A DNA stretch of 64,000 nt from Gracilaria domingensis (Eukaryota > Rhodophyta > Florideophyceae > Gracilariales > Gracilariaceae), in assembly GCA_022539475.1 (NCBI GenBank), contig VCMS01000218.1, forward strand, positions 61,377 to 125,376, given 5' to 3'. Both the position numbers and the translations under genes were made by a program. Below, piece by piece: positions 11,127-21,785 of the stretch. Below the pieces are notes generated by a model, which was not told where the DNA came from, made no database searches, and worked only from the letters and a program-made list of their open reading frames with translations. Position 1 is the stretch's first letter, and each line of letters starts with the position of its first letter.

Positions 11127-14100
11127 CGGCGCCGCACGCACGACGCGCCCGAATCGGGCGGTGCGTCGCGCAGACACGTCAGCACGCGCGCCGCGCGCCG
11201 CCGGTGGCCACACACGCGCGCGGTCACGCGCGGTCACGCAGTGCGTGGCGGCAAGCGCGCCGCTGGAAAAACTTTTTTGCCTGATGCGCGAGCACTCGGT
11301 CGCGGCCTTCCCACGCTTTTGGGCCTGTCTCGTCTTGGCTGGGTGTGGCGGCTCTGGCTGGCCGTGCTTATCGTCTGTGTCCGTCTGTCGCGCGGCGCGG
11401 CCCTCTAGTAGTGTTCTCGTTGCGACGCGACGTGAGCGTGCGTGCGCACAGTGGGGTGGGCGCCTGTGGAGCTAGGCGTCGGTGTTTTCCGCGCTGGGCA
11501 AAGCAGAGCATGCTACTTAGGTAGGTATATGGGGGAAGTGGTGTGTGATGGGCGGCCTGGCGCGTTACTATCGACTGCGTGTAGGCGGTCACCTTGCCGG
11601 GTCCGCACCCGCCGCTGCGCCTTTTCTTCCCCCCCTCCTCAGCTCGGGTCGTCTAGATCGTTCCCGTGCGTCTGCCTCGCGCGTGCGGCGAGACAGTGTC
11701 GATGTATCTGTGTTTGCAACGGTTTCGTCGTTCTAATTGCGTGGCTAGGCGTGTCGGCCCTCACTGTTGAGATTGGCCTGGCGTGACTTTGCTTAACAAA
11801 GTTGAGCAAGCTCTACTGGCCTTGCTCCGTTCCAGGGTCCGGTCCGCCGCTGATTATTATGGGCGGCGCAGGAGTGGGCTGTTCGCCCCAAGTGAACATC
11901 CGTATGGCCATCGACGCCTCGGTGGCCTGACATTCGAACGCCTCACCGCCGGCTGCACGCCGCGTGACGGCGCTGTAATCGCGGCGAATCCGGTTGGGGC
12001 GAATACGCGCGCAGACCGCCGCATGGCTGTGCGATCATCCGGCAAGCACCGTCCCAGCACACGGTACACGCATTCTAGAGTATATTGTGTCCACGGGTCC
12101 CACAGCGTCAGGCGGCGAGCAGCCGGGTGGCAAGGCGCCGGGCTGTTTGCGATTAGCGGCTCTGCGTGTGTGCGGGGTTGCATGGGTCGGCGGTAGGGAG
12201 CCGGCGTGGGGCGCGTCCCCGCTCGTCAGTCAAGTGGCCGCGTCCTCGTTGATCGGTGAATTCGGTGTTTGGTCGTTAAAGCTAGTGGCTTCAGTTCTCA
12301 TATGCCTTGCCGCAGCTGTAAGGAGTGTGCTCCAGCGTAGGATTGGCTGTGTGCTGGTGCGAGACCTCTGGTACAGCCAACCGCAATCTCCACAGTTTGT
12401 GTGGAGTGGGAGAGCTCAAAGGCTGATGTTTATCACTGGGACAGCGGCGGCCCGCGCGCGCGCAGCGCAACCGCTGTCACTCCACACTATCCGTCGTTTG
12501 ACTAGCTTTTACTTGAGTCGACCCTACGCTGCGTCCCTTCCTCGTTTTACTTTTACTTTAACAAACCTGCAAAATGTTCCCTTCACAGAGATGCACAGTG
12601 TTACTTACTTCTATCGATAGTGTCATATAGAAGCGAGACACTCAGTCGTGCGATCACTATCAGCAGTTCTTAGGAGAGTGCAAGGACTCCGCGGTGGGGC
12701 GCCGCGCGTGAGGGCTCGTAGGCAGACCGCGCGGTTGGTAAGTGTGGGCAGAGTGAGTGGAGTGGTGCGGAGAGGGAGATTACGGAGTGAGAGCAGCGCT
12801 CGGGGAGGTGGATGATGGGGCGTGTGGTTGCTCAGTTCGTGGGTAGACCTAGTAGAGATGGGGTACATGGGAGGTGAGGATATCGAACTCGTTCGCTGAT
12901 AGAATCATGACTCGGGCCGAGCATCGCGTAGTGAGAGCGAGTTCTCAGCATACTCTATCGTCGTCGGTCATTGGGGTGGCAACTCTCAACCGAGCATGCG
13001 CATCGGCTTCATATTTAAATGTTGCGTGATCGGATAGTCCATGGCTCATCGGTGACCGTGTGTCATGACTTCACATCGAGAAGCTGCACGCTCAGCGGCG
13101 GCGGGTGGGACAATGCTTCCGCCGACACTGTATCAAGCTCAATGACTTGCTGAGTATGTCAAGCTTGCGTATCGGCAATGTAGCGTGACATGTTCCAACA
13201 ACAACCCGCTGCAAAAACTTTTTACCTTGCGCGAGTCTTCCGACTTCCTCAGCGCCCTGCCTTGCACATGTTGCTACGTTGAGACACGGTCGTTCTCCTC
13301 TCGTCAGCAAATCTTGCAATGCCACCTTCTTTGTCAGCCACAGAAACGCCTCTTTTGGGCCGCAGCCCAAGAGAACCGCAACTCTACAAAGTGATATGGA
13401 GCGTGTTTTCATGTTCTCGTCAAGATGTCTAATCTTATAGACAAGTCTTGTCGTACTAGGCGATGTAAGGATAGGGGCTACCCATACTGCTTGTGCTAAG
13501 AAGATGAGCTTTCGCAGCAAGAAAACTCAGCCAGTGGCTGGGTGGCCAGGCGTGACGGTCGTAGCTTCTTGCCTCAGCTTGTTCCATATATACCCATCAT
13601 CGTGATCAGGATTGAAACACTTTGGGCTTAACATGATGTTCTTCTTTCTCCATGTCAACCCTCGTGTCACCATTTCTCCTTTTGTCCCGTGTGCGAGCAC
13701 GGTGGCGTCAAGCTCGGGAGCACAGAAGGAAGCTGACAACAGCTGCAATGCAGATATTTCCGATATCAACGGTAACGTGTGCTGTGAGTAAACCACCTCA
13801 CCTGGTTCGCCGCACGAGAGATGTAGTAGCTTCCACAGGCAACACCCCGCACTAATCTCATACCTCCTACAGTACACGAGATTTCGATACGACATCGTAA
13901 GGTTACTTGTATGTCTTCTGAATTGCTGACTGTTGTTCAGGGTGATGTTAATGATCACCGCGGACGCTACTCACAAATAAGAGGCTGATTTGTTCTTGAC
14001 GACCTGGTGTGCTTAACACTGTTGAGCACTATATACTGCGTTGTCTGAAGAGAACCTTATCGCGACCCCTCTGTCTGCCTGCTCTACGAGAGCGAAAAGG

Positions 14101-14549
14101 TCTAGCTGTTGATGAAATCATTAGAAAATGGCCTGAGACGGTACCGGCTTGATTTGTGAGAGAGCGTTATTTTTGCGAGAAACGCTCTATACTTCGCCGT
14201 AATTAGGCTAGGATACCCATAAATTGAGAGAGGAAAAGAAGAACTGCATATGAGAGTTTCTTCTTCTCTTTACGGAACGCAAACGTCAATTACTCGTACA
14301 CGTGGCTTGGTTGAGGTCCATTACAGAAATCATGCATAGGCACACAAATGACCGCTAAAGTTTTGGCGCTCACCACGGGAGAGGACTAACCTTATCACCC
14401 TTGTGACCAGCAGAGTGGTAGTTCTTCTCAACTTCTGACGATGTGGCGTTGGCAAGGATAAGAGTAGAACGATTCAATCTGTTTTACATGTTAGAGCTGT
14501 TAATTCAAATAGTTTCTGTCCGCGCCAGAGTACATTGCCAAGATTCAAC
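11127..14549. other. Long intergenic region; no gene recognised
   Basis: GC-rich up to about 12.6 kb, then progressively AT-richer. Several frames are open for 140-200 codons (for example 11994-12620 plus, and 13092-13520 and 13527-13958 minus) but show no recognisable domain and no consistent coding character. The two minus-strand frames at 13.1-13.9 kb could be exons of one unknown gene; I cannot support that further. Around 14160-14200 a short inverted repeat AGAGCGTT/AACGCTCT is present. Confidence 0.4.
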
Positions 14550-16017
14550 TTAAGACACTGGCACGGCAACGGCCTCGGTCTTATCAGATGCGAATGGCCT
14601 CTTAACCTTACATAGAACCTTTCTCCGCTTAAAGTTACGGTTCATCAAGAAATCCTCCGTACCACTAACATACGTCAGATCTCCGGTATCCTCATTGATA
14701 CGTACATCCAGATTGTTCACAACATACACTTCCACTTCATCCGCACCCCTGTCAACATTGTCGAAATCCATGCAGCGCTTACGTTTCCGCGCCCTCTTCA
14801 AATATTTCGTAAGAGTAGATTCAACTTTCTTCTCTTTCGAGTCGTCCGCCAAGTTCAATGTCCTGAACTGACACGCGTCATGTTTCGTAACAAGTCGAAA
14901 TGTAATTCTCAGGGTCTTCGTCGTTGTGTGCTCCATACCCATATCTGTATCGGTCACTCTAGACACCTTAAGACCAAACAAATATCCGCCAGAGTTATTC
15001 ACCCACTGTCTCGCTTGCTGCAGTGTTTTCAATCTTTTCTCACTCTCTGATATCTCAATTCGATTAGTATCGGTAGAGAATGTCGTAGACGCACTCATTG
15101 TAGGATCCACGTCCTCCATCACGTGATCTCCATCGTCTTCATCCTTTCTCCTTCCTTTCACAGCCGCTGTCTTGTCTTGAGCTTTGCCCTCACTGCCATT
15201 GCTATTGTTGATGCCAAGCGATGTTCTCGCAAGTTCGAGCAATTCTGAGGCCGGAGTGCGCCACGGAATACTCAGTGCCGCTTCTGTTAGACGTTTGCAG
15301 ATCAGAGGAAAGTCACAGAGGTGTTCCTCCCAGTCTTCAGTTCCGTCAAACATCTTCTCGCAAAACTCATCATACTCCAGAGTGGTTACACTTCCCCCAA
15401 GAACTTCCTTAACGCAATCCAAATACTTCTCAAGAGGAAGTCCTTTATCGCGGCGGTTCAGTAGGAATTGCACGCGCTTGGACGTTTCCGCGACTAGACG
15501 AATAAAAGCGAAGAGATAATCATCGACGTAGACAACACGTGATGATGTACATGCCTTCTGTAGCATGTGATACATGTTCTCAATAAACTCCAGCCCTTTG
15601 TCTGCCTCATCTCGCTATCGGCTTCCCATTCAAATGCGTACCATAGTAAGTCACATATTACTCCGAGGTTATTATCTTGACACACCAAATCCACAGAAAG
15701 GGTCCTCTCCCCGGTTCCTGCTTTGAGTTTTCGGTGCCCTCTTGGCCTTCAACCTTGCATTGTCGCTTCATTCTTCCAACGAGATCTCGAACCATCTCGG
15801 TTCTCTTCCAGGTGCGGGGCACATCCGACTTTGGATCTCTTCGAGCGAAACGCTTAGACTTCCAGATCAGTTCCAGATGTCTCTTCGACTCAAGCCAGTC
15901 CACAAGCCTTTGACGCAGACGCCTTCCAAACTGTAGCTGTTGCGACAGGGTTGACGGTAGAACCTCCAAGATTATCCGTGGCGGCATCCCCGTAACAGCC
16001 AGTTCAATTGGCTTCAA
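14550..16017 (-). pseudogene. Sin3-like transcriptional corepressor, C-terminal region (frame disturbed)
   Basis: Sin3 proteins scaffold histone deacetylase complexes. The open frame 15575-14550 reads like the Sin3 C-terminal domain. It has VVYVDDYLFAFIRLVAETSK, then YLDCVKEVLGGSVTTLEYDE followed by FCEKMF (the YED..REMF region of Sin3), a long acidic/Lys-rich insert, RITFRLV (the LTIELLD strand), and finally NNLDVRINEDTGDLTYVSG followed by TEDFL. Upstream, the minus frame 16017-15658 contains DWLESKRHLELIWKSKRFAR, which resembles the R.W....R...KSLD stretch of the HDAC-interacting region. The two parts are out of frame, and a one-base shift lies around 15590-15610, where the frame ending WYAFEWEADSEM gives way to RDEADKGLEFIENM. 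No GT..AG intron fits such a short distance, so decay is the simpler reading. PAH domains were not found. Confidence 0.6.
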
Positions 16018-18265
16018 TCAACGAGGGACCATTCTGGGACCGCGAAGAACACCACTTTGCACTTCTCTAGCTTTTCTCTGGTCTTCTACTAGTCAGGGGG
16101 AGTTTGAGTGTGGGCCGCTCAGAGCTTGTGGGAGTACACGTCGTTGGGAGACAACGAATATCTGTGGAATGGGAGGCTAGTTGAGTGTGGACCGCTTCCA
16201 GAGCTTGTGGAGACCACGTCGTTCGGAGACAACGACTATACCTTGGTGCAATGGAGCTTCTCTCCGGTTGAAGTATCTTCCCGGTCATGAGAAACTGCAT
16301 GTCTCACTTCATCTCCAAAAGATGTCGTCCAGAGGTGATCCCTTCAAATATACAGTGTCATCAAATCGCTTTTATCGCTCAGTCATTCCGGCATTGCATT
16401 GCATGATATCAGATTGGTGAGGGCAACGTAAAACCCAAAACTCGTTAACCGCCACCATGTGCTTTGCCAATTCCGTCAAAAGTCTTCCTTTGTACGAGAT
16501 TACCTTCGTGAGACCGACTGCTCCTGAAACTGAAGACGGCGGAGGAAATTGCCTAATGGTAGATCCACGAATGCGTTCCCGAACATTACGCTGGAGACAT
16601 AAAATGGACTTTGATCCCTCTCTCAGAGCATTGCCCGTCGCACTGCCAAGCCCTTCCATCTTCGAGAATCTGAACCGTCTGTTTGTAGACTTCGATCAGT
16701 TTGATCAAAAGCACAAAGCATCAGTTAGCGGCTTCTCGATCTCCAAGAAGACCATCAGCAAACGCATCCAGTTCTTCCCCTGAAATTAGCTGTTCAATAC
16801 AATGAAAGACCACTCTTGATACAAACTCAGAATAATTCCCTGACCCTTCTCACCCAACAGACTCCGCCAAAACTCCGCAAGAACTCCAGTTCGTTGCCGC
16901 ATTTCGTCCGATGTTGCACATCCGCCACTGTCGCACTGAGAAGGATTTGCCCTTGTTTTCGCACTCTATCCTTTCTTTCCAGAATTAACCACGTCGCATT
17001 TTCCGGCACTACCAGAATCCCTTGGACTTGACCCAGTTGACAAATATCCCATAGCACCAGGAATGAATGTCCATGTTTGCTTGGCTTCGTTCGTCCAATC
17101 CGTGCGATACTGGAGATTTTTCCTTCCCCTTCCAATGACTTGAAAATAGCTTGTGTCGGAATCGCTGGTCGGTTTAACCTCCAGAACAGGTGCTGCTTAA
17201 CAACAGTCTGCGTAAGACCGTGTCTACCGTGACCAGCGTCATGTGGCATGCCAGCTGAACCCATAGATGCGTACGCTGGACCTGCTGCTCTGAAGAAATC
17301 GAGAGAACTCTGCCAACAGTCCTCATATCACGGAAGAAGAATAGAAACCTGCTTTAGACTTCTGTGATTCCTTCTGCTCCTTCTTACTTCGCAGTATGTT
17401 CAAGAAGTCCTCCTTGTACAGCATCTTCGTCTTCAGCGAAGCGACTCTTGATTTGTGACTACACACAGCCCTGCCTCCAACTCAATGGGCTTCCCTGAAA
17501 GGCCGTTCGACGCTGCATCGTGTCGTAAACCCTCGCAGCGCACCGGCAGCTCGTTGTCGTTCTGCCCCGTATGGCTTTAGCCGCAGTTCACGTGCGATAA
17601 TACCCATCCAGTGAGGCTGCATGAGCATGCGAACGCCAGCCACATCCATCGCAACCTTCCTGTCTTGCTCACAACAGGTGTGCGGTGCATTATACGCTTC
17701 CCCGATCGTACATTCGTTCCGAGCACGCTGCATTGTGCGGTGGCGCATCCTGTCTGGCCCCACGGTGGCATTGGTGGAGCTTCGGCGCTGAAGGGTGATG
17801 AGAGGAATTATGTCGCGGAAGACATGGATATCTGCGCTTGGGAGGCGGGACCCATGCGGAATCAGTCGACCCTGTCACGGTCGCAACGTATCGGCACTGT
17901 ATTGTCGCTTCGTTGGAATTCAACGTAATGAACACCACTGGGTGAGAAAACTCACGCAACCGTCGCAGGGTCCGCGCAATCAATCCTGCATACCCGGTGG
18001 CAACGAAGGTGTTTTAACCAGAATGACATCTCTGCGTGGCCCTGAACAGCGTGCTCACCCGGCGGATAACTCCCCGTTCCATAGTCTCCTTTGAACTCCT
18101 CATATTCAAGAATATGTCTAAACTTGGACATCCGCAAACTGACTCTTGACTTGCTCAAGATATGCAAAGCACCTCGACCTTAAGCTGCCTCGAGCCAACA
18201 CTTGCGCCTCTGCGCATCCTCTGTTTCACAGGGGCGTCCGCACGCATGTCGTGCTGATTAAAGGC
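16018..18265. other. Unassigned region upstream of the Sin3-like sequence
   Basis: The minus strand has scattered open stretches, the best at 16827-17264 (145 codons, protein-like composition) and 16372-16659. They may be further exons or decayed parts of the Sin3-like gene, but no PAH or other domain is recognisable. At 17.5-18.2 kb nothing convincing is seen. Confidence 0.35.
16103..16236. repeat. Imperfect tandem duplication, unit about 75 nt
   Basis: A block at 16103-16158 (GAGTTTGAGTGTGGGCCGCT through GGGAGACAACGA) is repeated with a few substitutions at about 16178-16236. It lies within the disturbed minus-strand Sin3-like neighbourhood. Confidence 0.75.
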
Positions 18266-20208
18266 TTACGCCGACCCTTCCCCTCGCTCCCGAGGAGGCC
18301 CCATTGAGGGAATTTTGAATTGATCGGTTGATGCGGCAAGCGCCTTGTGAATATGCTGCTGTTGCTGTGGGGACCAGCATCGGCTGTTGTCTCCTGCCAT
18401 CTGCGCGAATCTTCTTTGACCAATGGCTCGCCCCGTTGCACCCATTTCACTCCCTGCGGCGCCCTTCCCTGAAGATCATCGATCCCTTGCACAATCGCTT
18501 GTCCATCGACAGCTCGAAGGGAACATCTGTCTTGCATGGCAGTGCTGCAGTGCAGCGAAACGAGCGCCGTCGATACCATGTGCATGGGTTGCTGCTGGGC
18601 GGGCATCATGACTTCAACAGCCTTCTGTCCGCCATCGCCATACGTTGCGCATCCGTGCGGCAGCTCTGCTGCGCGCAACGCAACTGCGAAAAAGGTGCGG
18701 CCGTAAGTTGCTCCTTGCCTGAGTAGATGCCTCAAGCCCGCGCGGGCTGTTGACGCTGCGCCTAGCGATAACAAGACATTGCTTTGCAATTCGCGCTCTG
18801 CATCTCGATTCCTTCTGGCCTCCTGCGACCGGCGCTGTTGCGCACCGCTGTTGCTCAGCCTGTAGGTACAGGAAAGGACATGGCCTCATTGCCGAGCTCT
18901 TGCGATGGTTAATGATGCCACAGCTTTCCGCAGCTTACGATTCGCAGTTGCCTGTCGCAGTTTGCGACTGTGCGACAGCGGCGCTGCTGGGTCATTTTGC
19001 TGATTTCGCGTTCGGTTTTGCCCTGCTTGACCTTCTGTAATCGCGGAGACGCTTGCTACTGTTGCGTGTGAGCTCGCTGGCTGTCTGTGAGACTGTCATT
19101 CTGCCGTTGGCAGACGCCATCGTTGACGTCGGGCTGCGCGCGGTTGGCGTTGGATTTGCATCGAAGCTGCAAGGGCGTTGCGACAAGCTTTGAGCAAAGT
19201 AACGTGGCGGGGCGACCGAACGCCGTTTTGCTGCGTGAATTCATGGCTGCACAGGCCAATAAAGGGTACATTTGTGAGGATGCGAAATGGCGTGCGCATT
19301 TGGGGGCGTTTGTGGGTAGGGATGTAGTATGCTGGCGCGCTGGGGCAGCGATCGAAAGAGTTGTCGTACACCGGGCGCTTGACATCAGCAGCAGGCTGAT
19401 GACGATGGTGCGGGGCAGCAGACGGGTGCTGATGGTGATATTGGTGCGGCTGCTGGTGGATGGAATGTGAAATAGGGGGTTGTGGGAGCTGTTGAGCAGG
19501 GTTAGGTTGTTGTAAATGAGGTAAACGAGATTGAGAAGCGGGATCTGGGCATTGACAGAGTCCTGTGCAAGATGCTGTTGCGTAGGCTGCGGATCGGAAG
19601 AGTGAGAGGGATGCATCTGCTGCGTTTGCGACGAGGGGATTGTGAGGCAGAAACCCTTCTCGACTGCATGGGCATCGGTTGCTGCGGGTGTTGCTGCGGT
19701 TGGTGGTGGGGGTGCAGCTGATGAGACGCGCGTTGGTGAGCAGAGTGATGCGATGCGGGCGGATGCGGCGGTTGCTGCTGATGGTGCGGCTGGGTGTGCG
19801 GCGGCTGCATGTGGGGTGGTGCATCTGCTGATGGGGCGCCATGTGCAGCGAAGGATGACTCTGCGGCTGCGAGAGGGAGTGGGGATGGAGGTGAGGTAGT
19901 TGCGGAAGGGGGTGCTGTTGGATGGGAACGCCGAGCGGGTTCTGCACGTTGTGAAAGGTGTGTGCGTGAACCAGCGGCTCCCTTACGTGCGAGTGCTGCA
20001 GCGCGTGGAACGGCTGGGGCGGCGGGTAGGAGGCGAAGCCGGCGGAGGGCATGAGCGGCGCTGACAGAAACGGCGCGGGCGGCGGCGGCGCGGAGGAAGC
20101 GTGGGCCGATTGGTTGCGTGGCGACTGCGGAAGCTGCGGCGGCTGCGGTGGGGGGCCGCCGGCGGCGGCGGGCTGCGCGCGCGTCTTACTCCAGTGATAG
20201 GCGTCCAT
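18266..20208 (-). pseudogene. Pro/Gln/His-rich protein gene, structure unresolved (introns or decay)
   Basis: The minus strand begins at ATG 20206-20208 with MDAYHWSKTRAQPAAAGG and continues as a Pro/Gln/His-rich low-complexity region. Similar low-complexity coding then appears in other frames down to about 19.5 kb, then a short ordered-looking stretch ending PQMRTPFRILTNVPFIGL near 19.25 kb. A glutamine run (PQQQQHIHKALAA) near 18.33-18.37 kb precedes a stop at 18266-18268. Frame changes occur several times, so the gene either has several introns I cannot place by eye or is a decaying copy. A basic stretch RRSQEARRNRDAEREL near 18.8 kb would suit a coiled-coil or DNA-binding region. A transcription-related role is a guess from composition only. 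Confidence 0.4.
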
Positions 20209-20744
20209 CGGGAGGGGAGGGGGTGGGAGAGAAGGTGGGGGAGGGAGGGGCGGGGAGGGGCGGGAAAGGAAGGAAGAGGAAGCGAGAAGGCGAAACGAGG
20301 GGGTGGCGGTGGGAAGGGGGCGGCGCGCGGGGGCGGACGCGACAGCGGCAGCGGCGGCGAGCAGTCGACGGCGGCGCGGCTTTTGAAGCGGCGCGCGCGC
20401 ACACCACGATGGAGCGCGCACTCACGCGGCTGCGCGCAGACGCGCGCCTTGCGCGCCACTGCGTGGCGCGCCGACGCGCAGCGCGCGCGTGGAGACGGCG
20501 CGCGTGCACGACGCGCGCCGAGCGCCGTGCCGCGCTGTACGCGCGCGCCGCGCGCGCCGGCGCGCCCATTGGACCACAGCTTCCAGCGATCTGCGCGCGG
20601 GCGCTGATTGGCGCGCGCGGCGCGCGCGCCGTTGCCGCCGCCGCGGCGCGATGCGCGCGCGCGCGCGCGCGCGCGGCTGCCTTCGGCGGCGCGGCGCGCG
20701 CGCGGCGGCGCGGCGCGCGTCCGCGCCGCCGGCTCGTCGCGACG
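20209..20744. promoter_or_regulatory. GC-rich divergent intergenic region between two genes
   Basis: 536 nt separate the ATG of the minus-strand Pro/Gln/His-rich gene (20208) from the ATG of the plus-strand TMX-like gene (20745). The stretch is extremely CG-rich with long CGCG runs and G-rich purine tracts near 20210-20330. No TATA box is visible. It probably acts as a shared promoter region. Confidence 0.45.
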
Positions 20745-21511
20745 ATGGCGTCCTCCGTCCGCGCGCTGCTGCGCGCCGCGCTGCTGCTGGCCGCCGTGGC
20801 GGCCGCCGCCGGCGCCGCCGGCGCGACGCGCGCGGGCGCGCGCGTGCTCGAGCTGGAGCTGCTGTCGCTCGACCACCTCATCGCCACGTCGTCCAAGCCG
20901 CTGCTGCTGCAGTTCTACTCGCCCTCGTGCTCGCATGTAAGTGGCTCGCGCCCGTTTCCGTTTCCGCCGCGCGCTGCCCGTGCTGACGCCTGCCGCCGCC
21001 CCTCCGCGCGCCGCGCGCCCCGCAGTGCGTTCGCTTTGCGCCCTTCTACGAGCAGATGGCGCGGCGGCTGCACGCCAGCGCCCACGTCGCGCGCGTCGAC
21101 GGCGTCGCGCACCGCGCGCTGCGGCTGCGCTTCCGCGTGATGGCGTTCCCGTCCTTCTTCCTCATCCACGCCGGCTCCGTGTTCGAGTTTGTGGGCGGCC
21201 ACTCCTCCGACGAGCTGGTCAAGTTCGTGCAGTCCAACGGCGCGGCGGCGGGCCAGAAGGTGACCGCCGTCAACGGCCCGCTCAGCCCGTACTGGCGCCT
21301 GGTGCACTTGCTGTTCCGCTTCGTGCGCTTTCTGCAGGTGGAGTTTGAGCAGTACCGCCTCGACGGCGGCAACGTTCCGCTGCTGCTGTTTGCTGTCATG
21401 GCCGGCGTCATGTCCGCGTTTGTGGTCGTTATCTATCTGATCACCTCGCCGCCCAAGCCCGCGTCGCCGCGCAATCGGTGGGCGGTCGCCACGCACCACC
21501 ACAACGACTAG
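20745..21511 (+). CDS. TMX-like membrane-anchored thioredoxin-domain protein (one intron)
   Basis: The gene is the join of exons 20745-20936 and 21026-21511, giving 225 residues. The 89-nt intron has GTAAGT and GCAG ends. The protein is probably an ER or secretory-pathway disulfide oxidoreductase. Residues 1-28 form an Ala/Leu-rich signal peptide. The thioredoxin fold follows, with LLLQFYSPSCSHCVRFAPFY holding the CxxC active site (Cys62-Ser-His-Cys65). The intron falls between the His and the second Cys, so splicing is needed to make the active site. A cis-Pro segment (RVMAFPSFFL) and a VFEFVGGHSSDELVKFV tail complete the domain. A single membrane helix (VPLLLFAVMAGVMSAFVVVIY) near residues 185-205 is followed by a short polar tail ending HHHND. 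Such architecture is typical of the TMX/PDI-related family. Confidence 0.85.
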
Positions 21512-21785
21512 GAACATGAGGTCTTTCTCTGCCGCCACTGCGACGGCGCGTCGCAGGCAGTGCAAAGTGGTGCCAAAAGGTAAACGTACAAACTGTGTAT
21601 CTATTTCGTTTCGACAAACAACGCCAAGCGAACCGCAACAACGCGCGCCATGCGCGAAAAAACGCTCTCCACCTTCGTATCAGCCCCCCCGACGTTTTCG
21701 CTGCGCAAAAGCCGCGCAAAAGCCGCGCGTAAAGCCGTCCTGTTCTATCCGTCATCTACTGCTTGCTTCCTCGTCGCGCGCGCCG

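Noticed and set aside
11994-12620. 208-codon plus-strand frame
   Set aside because: No domain, no consistent coding bias, and no supporting promoter or neighbour.
20118-21140. 340-codon Arg/Ala-rich plus frame and its minus counterparts
   Set aside because: CpG-rich promoter and the TMX exon read in the wrong frame; no domain. The spliced TMX model explains the region.
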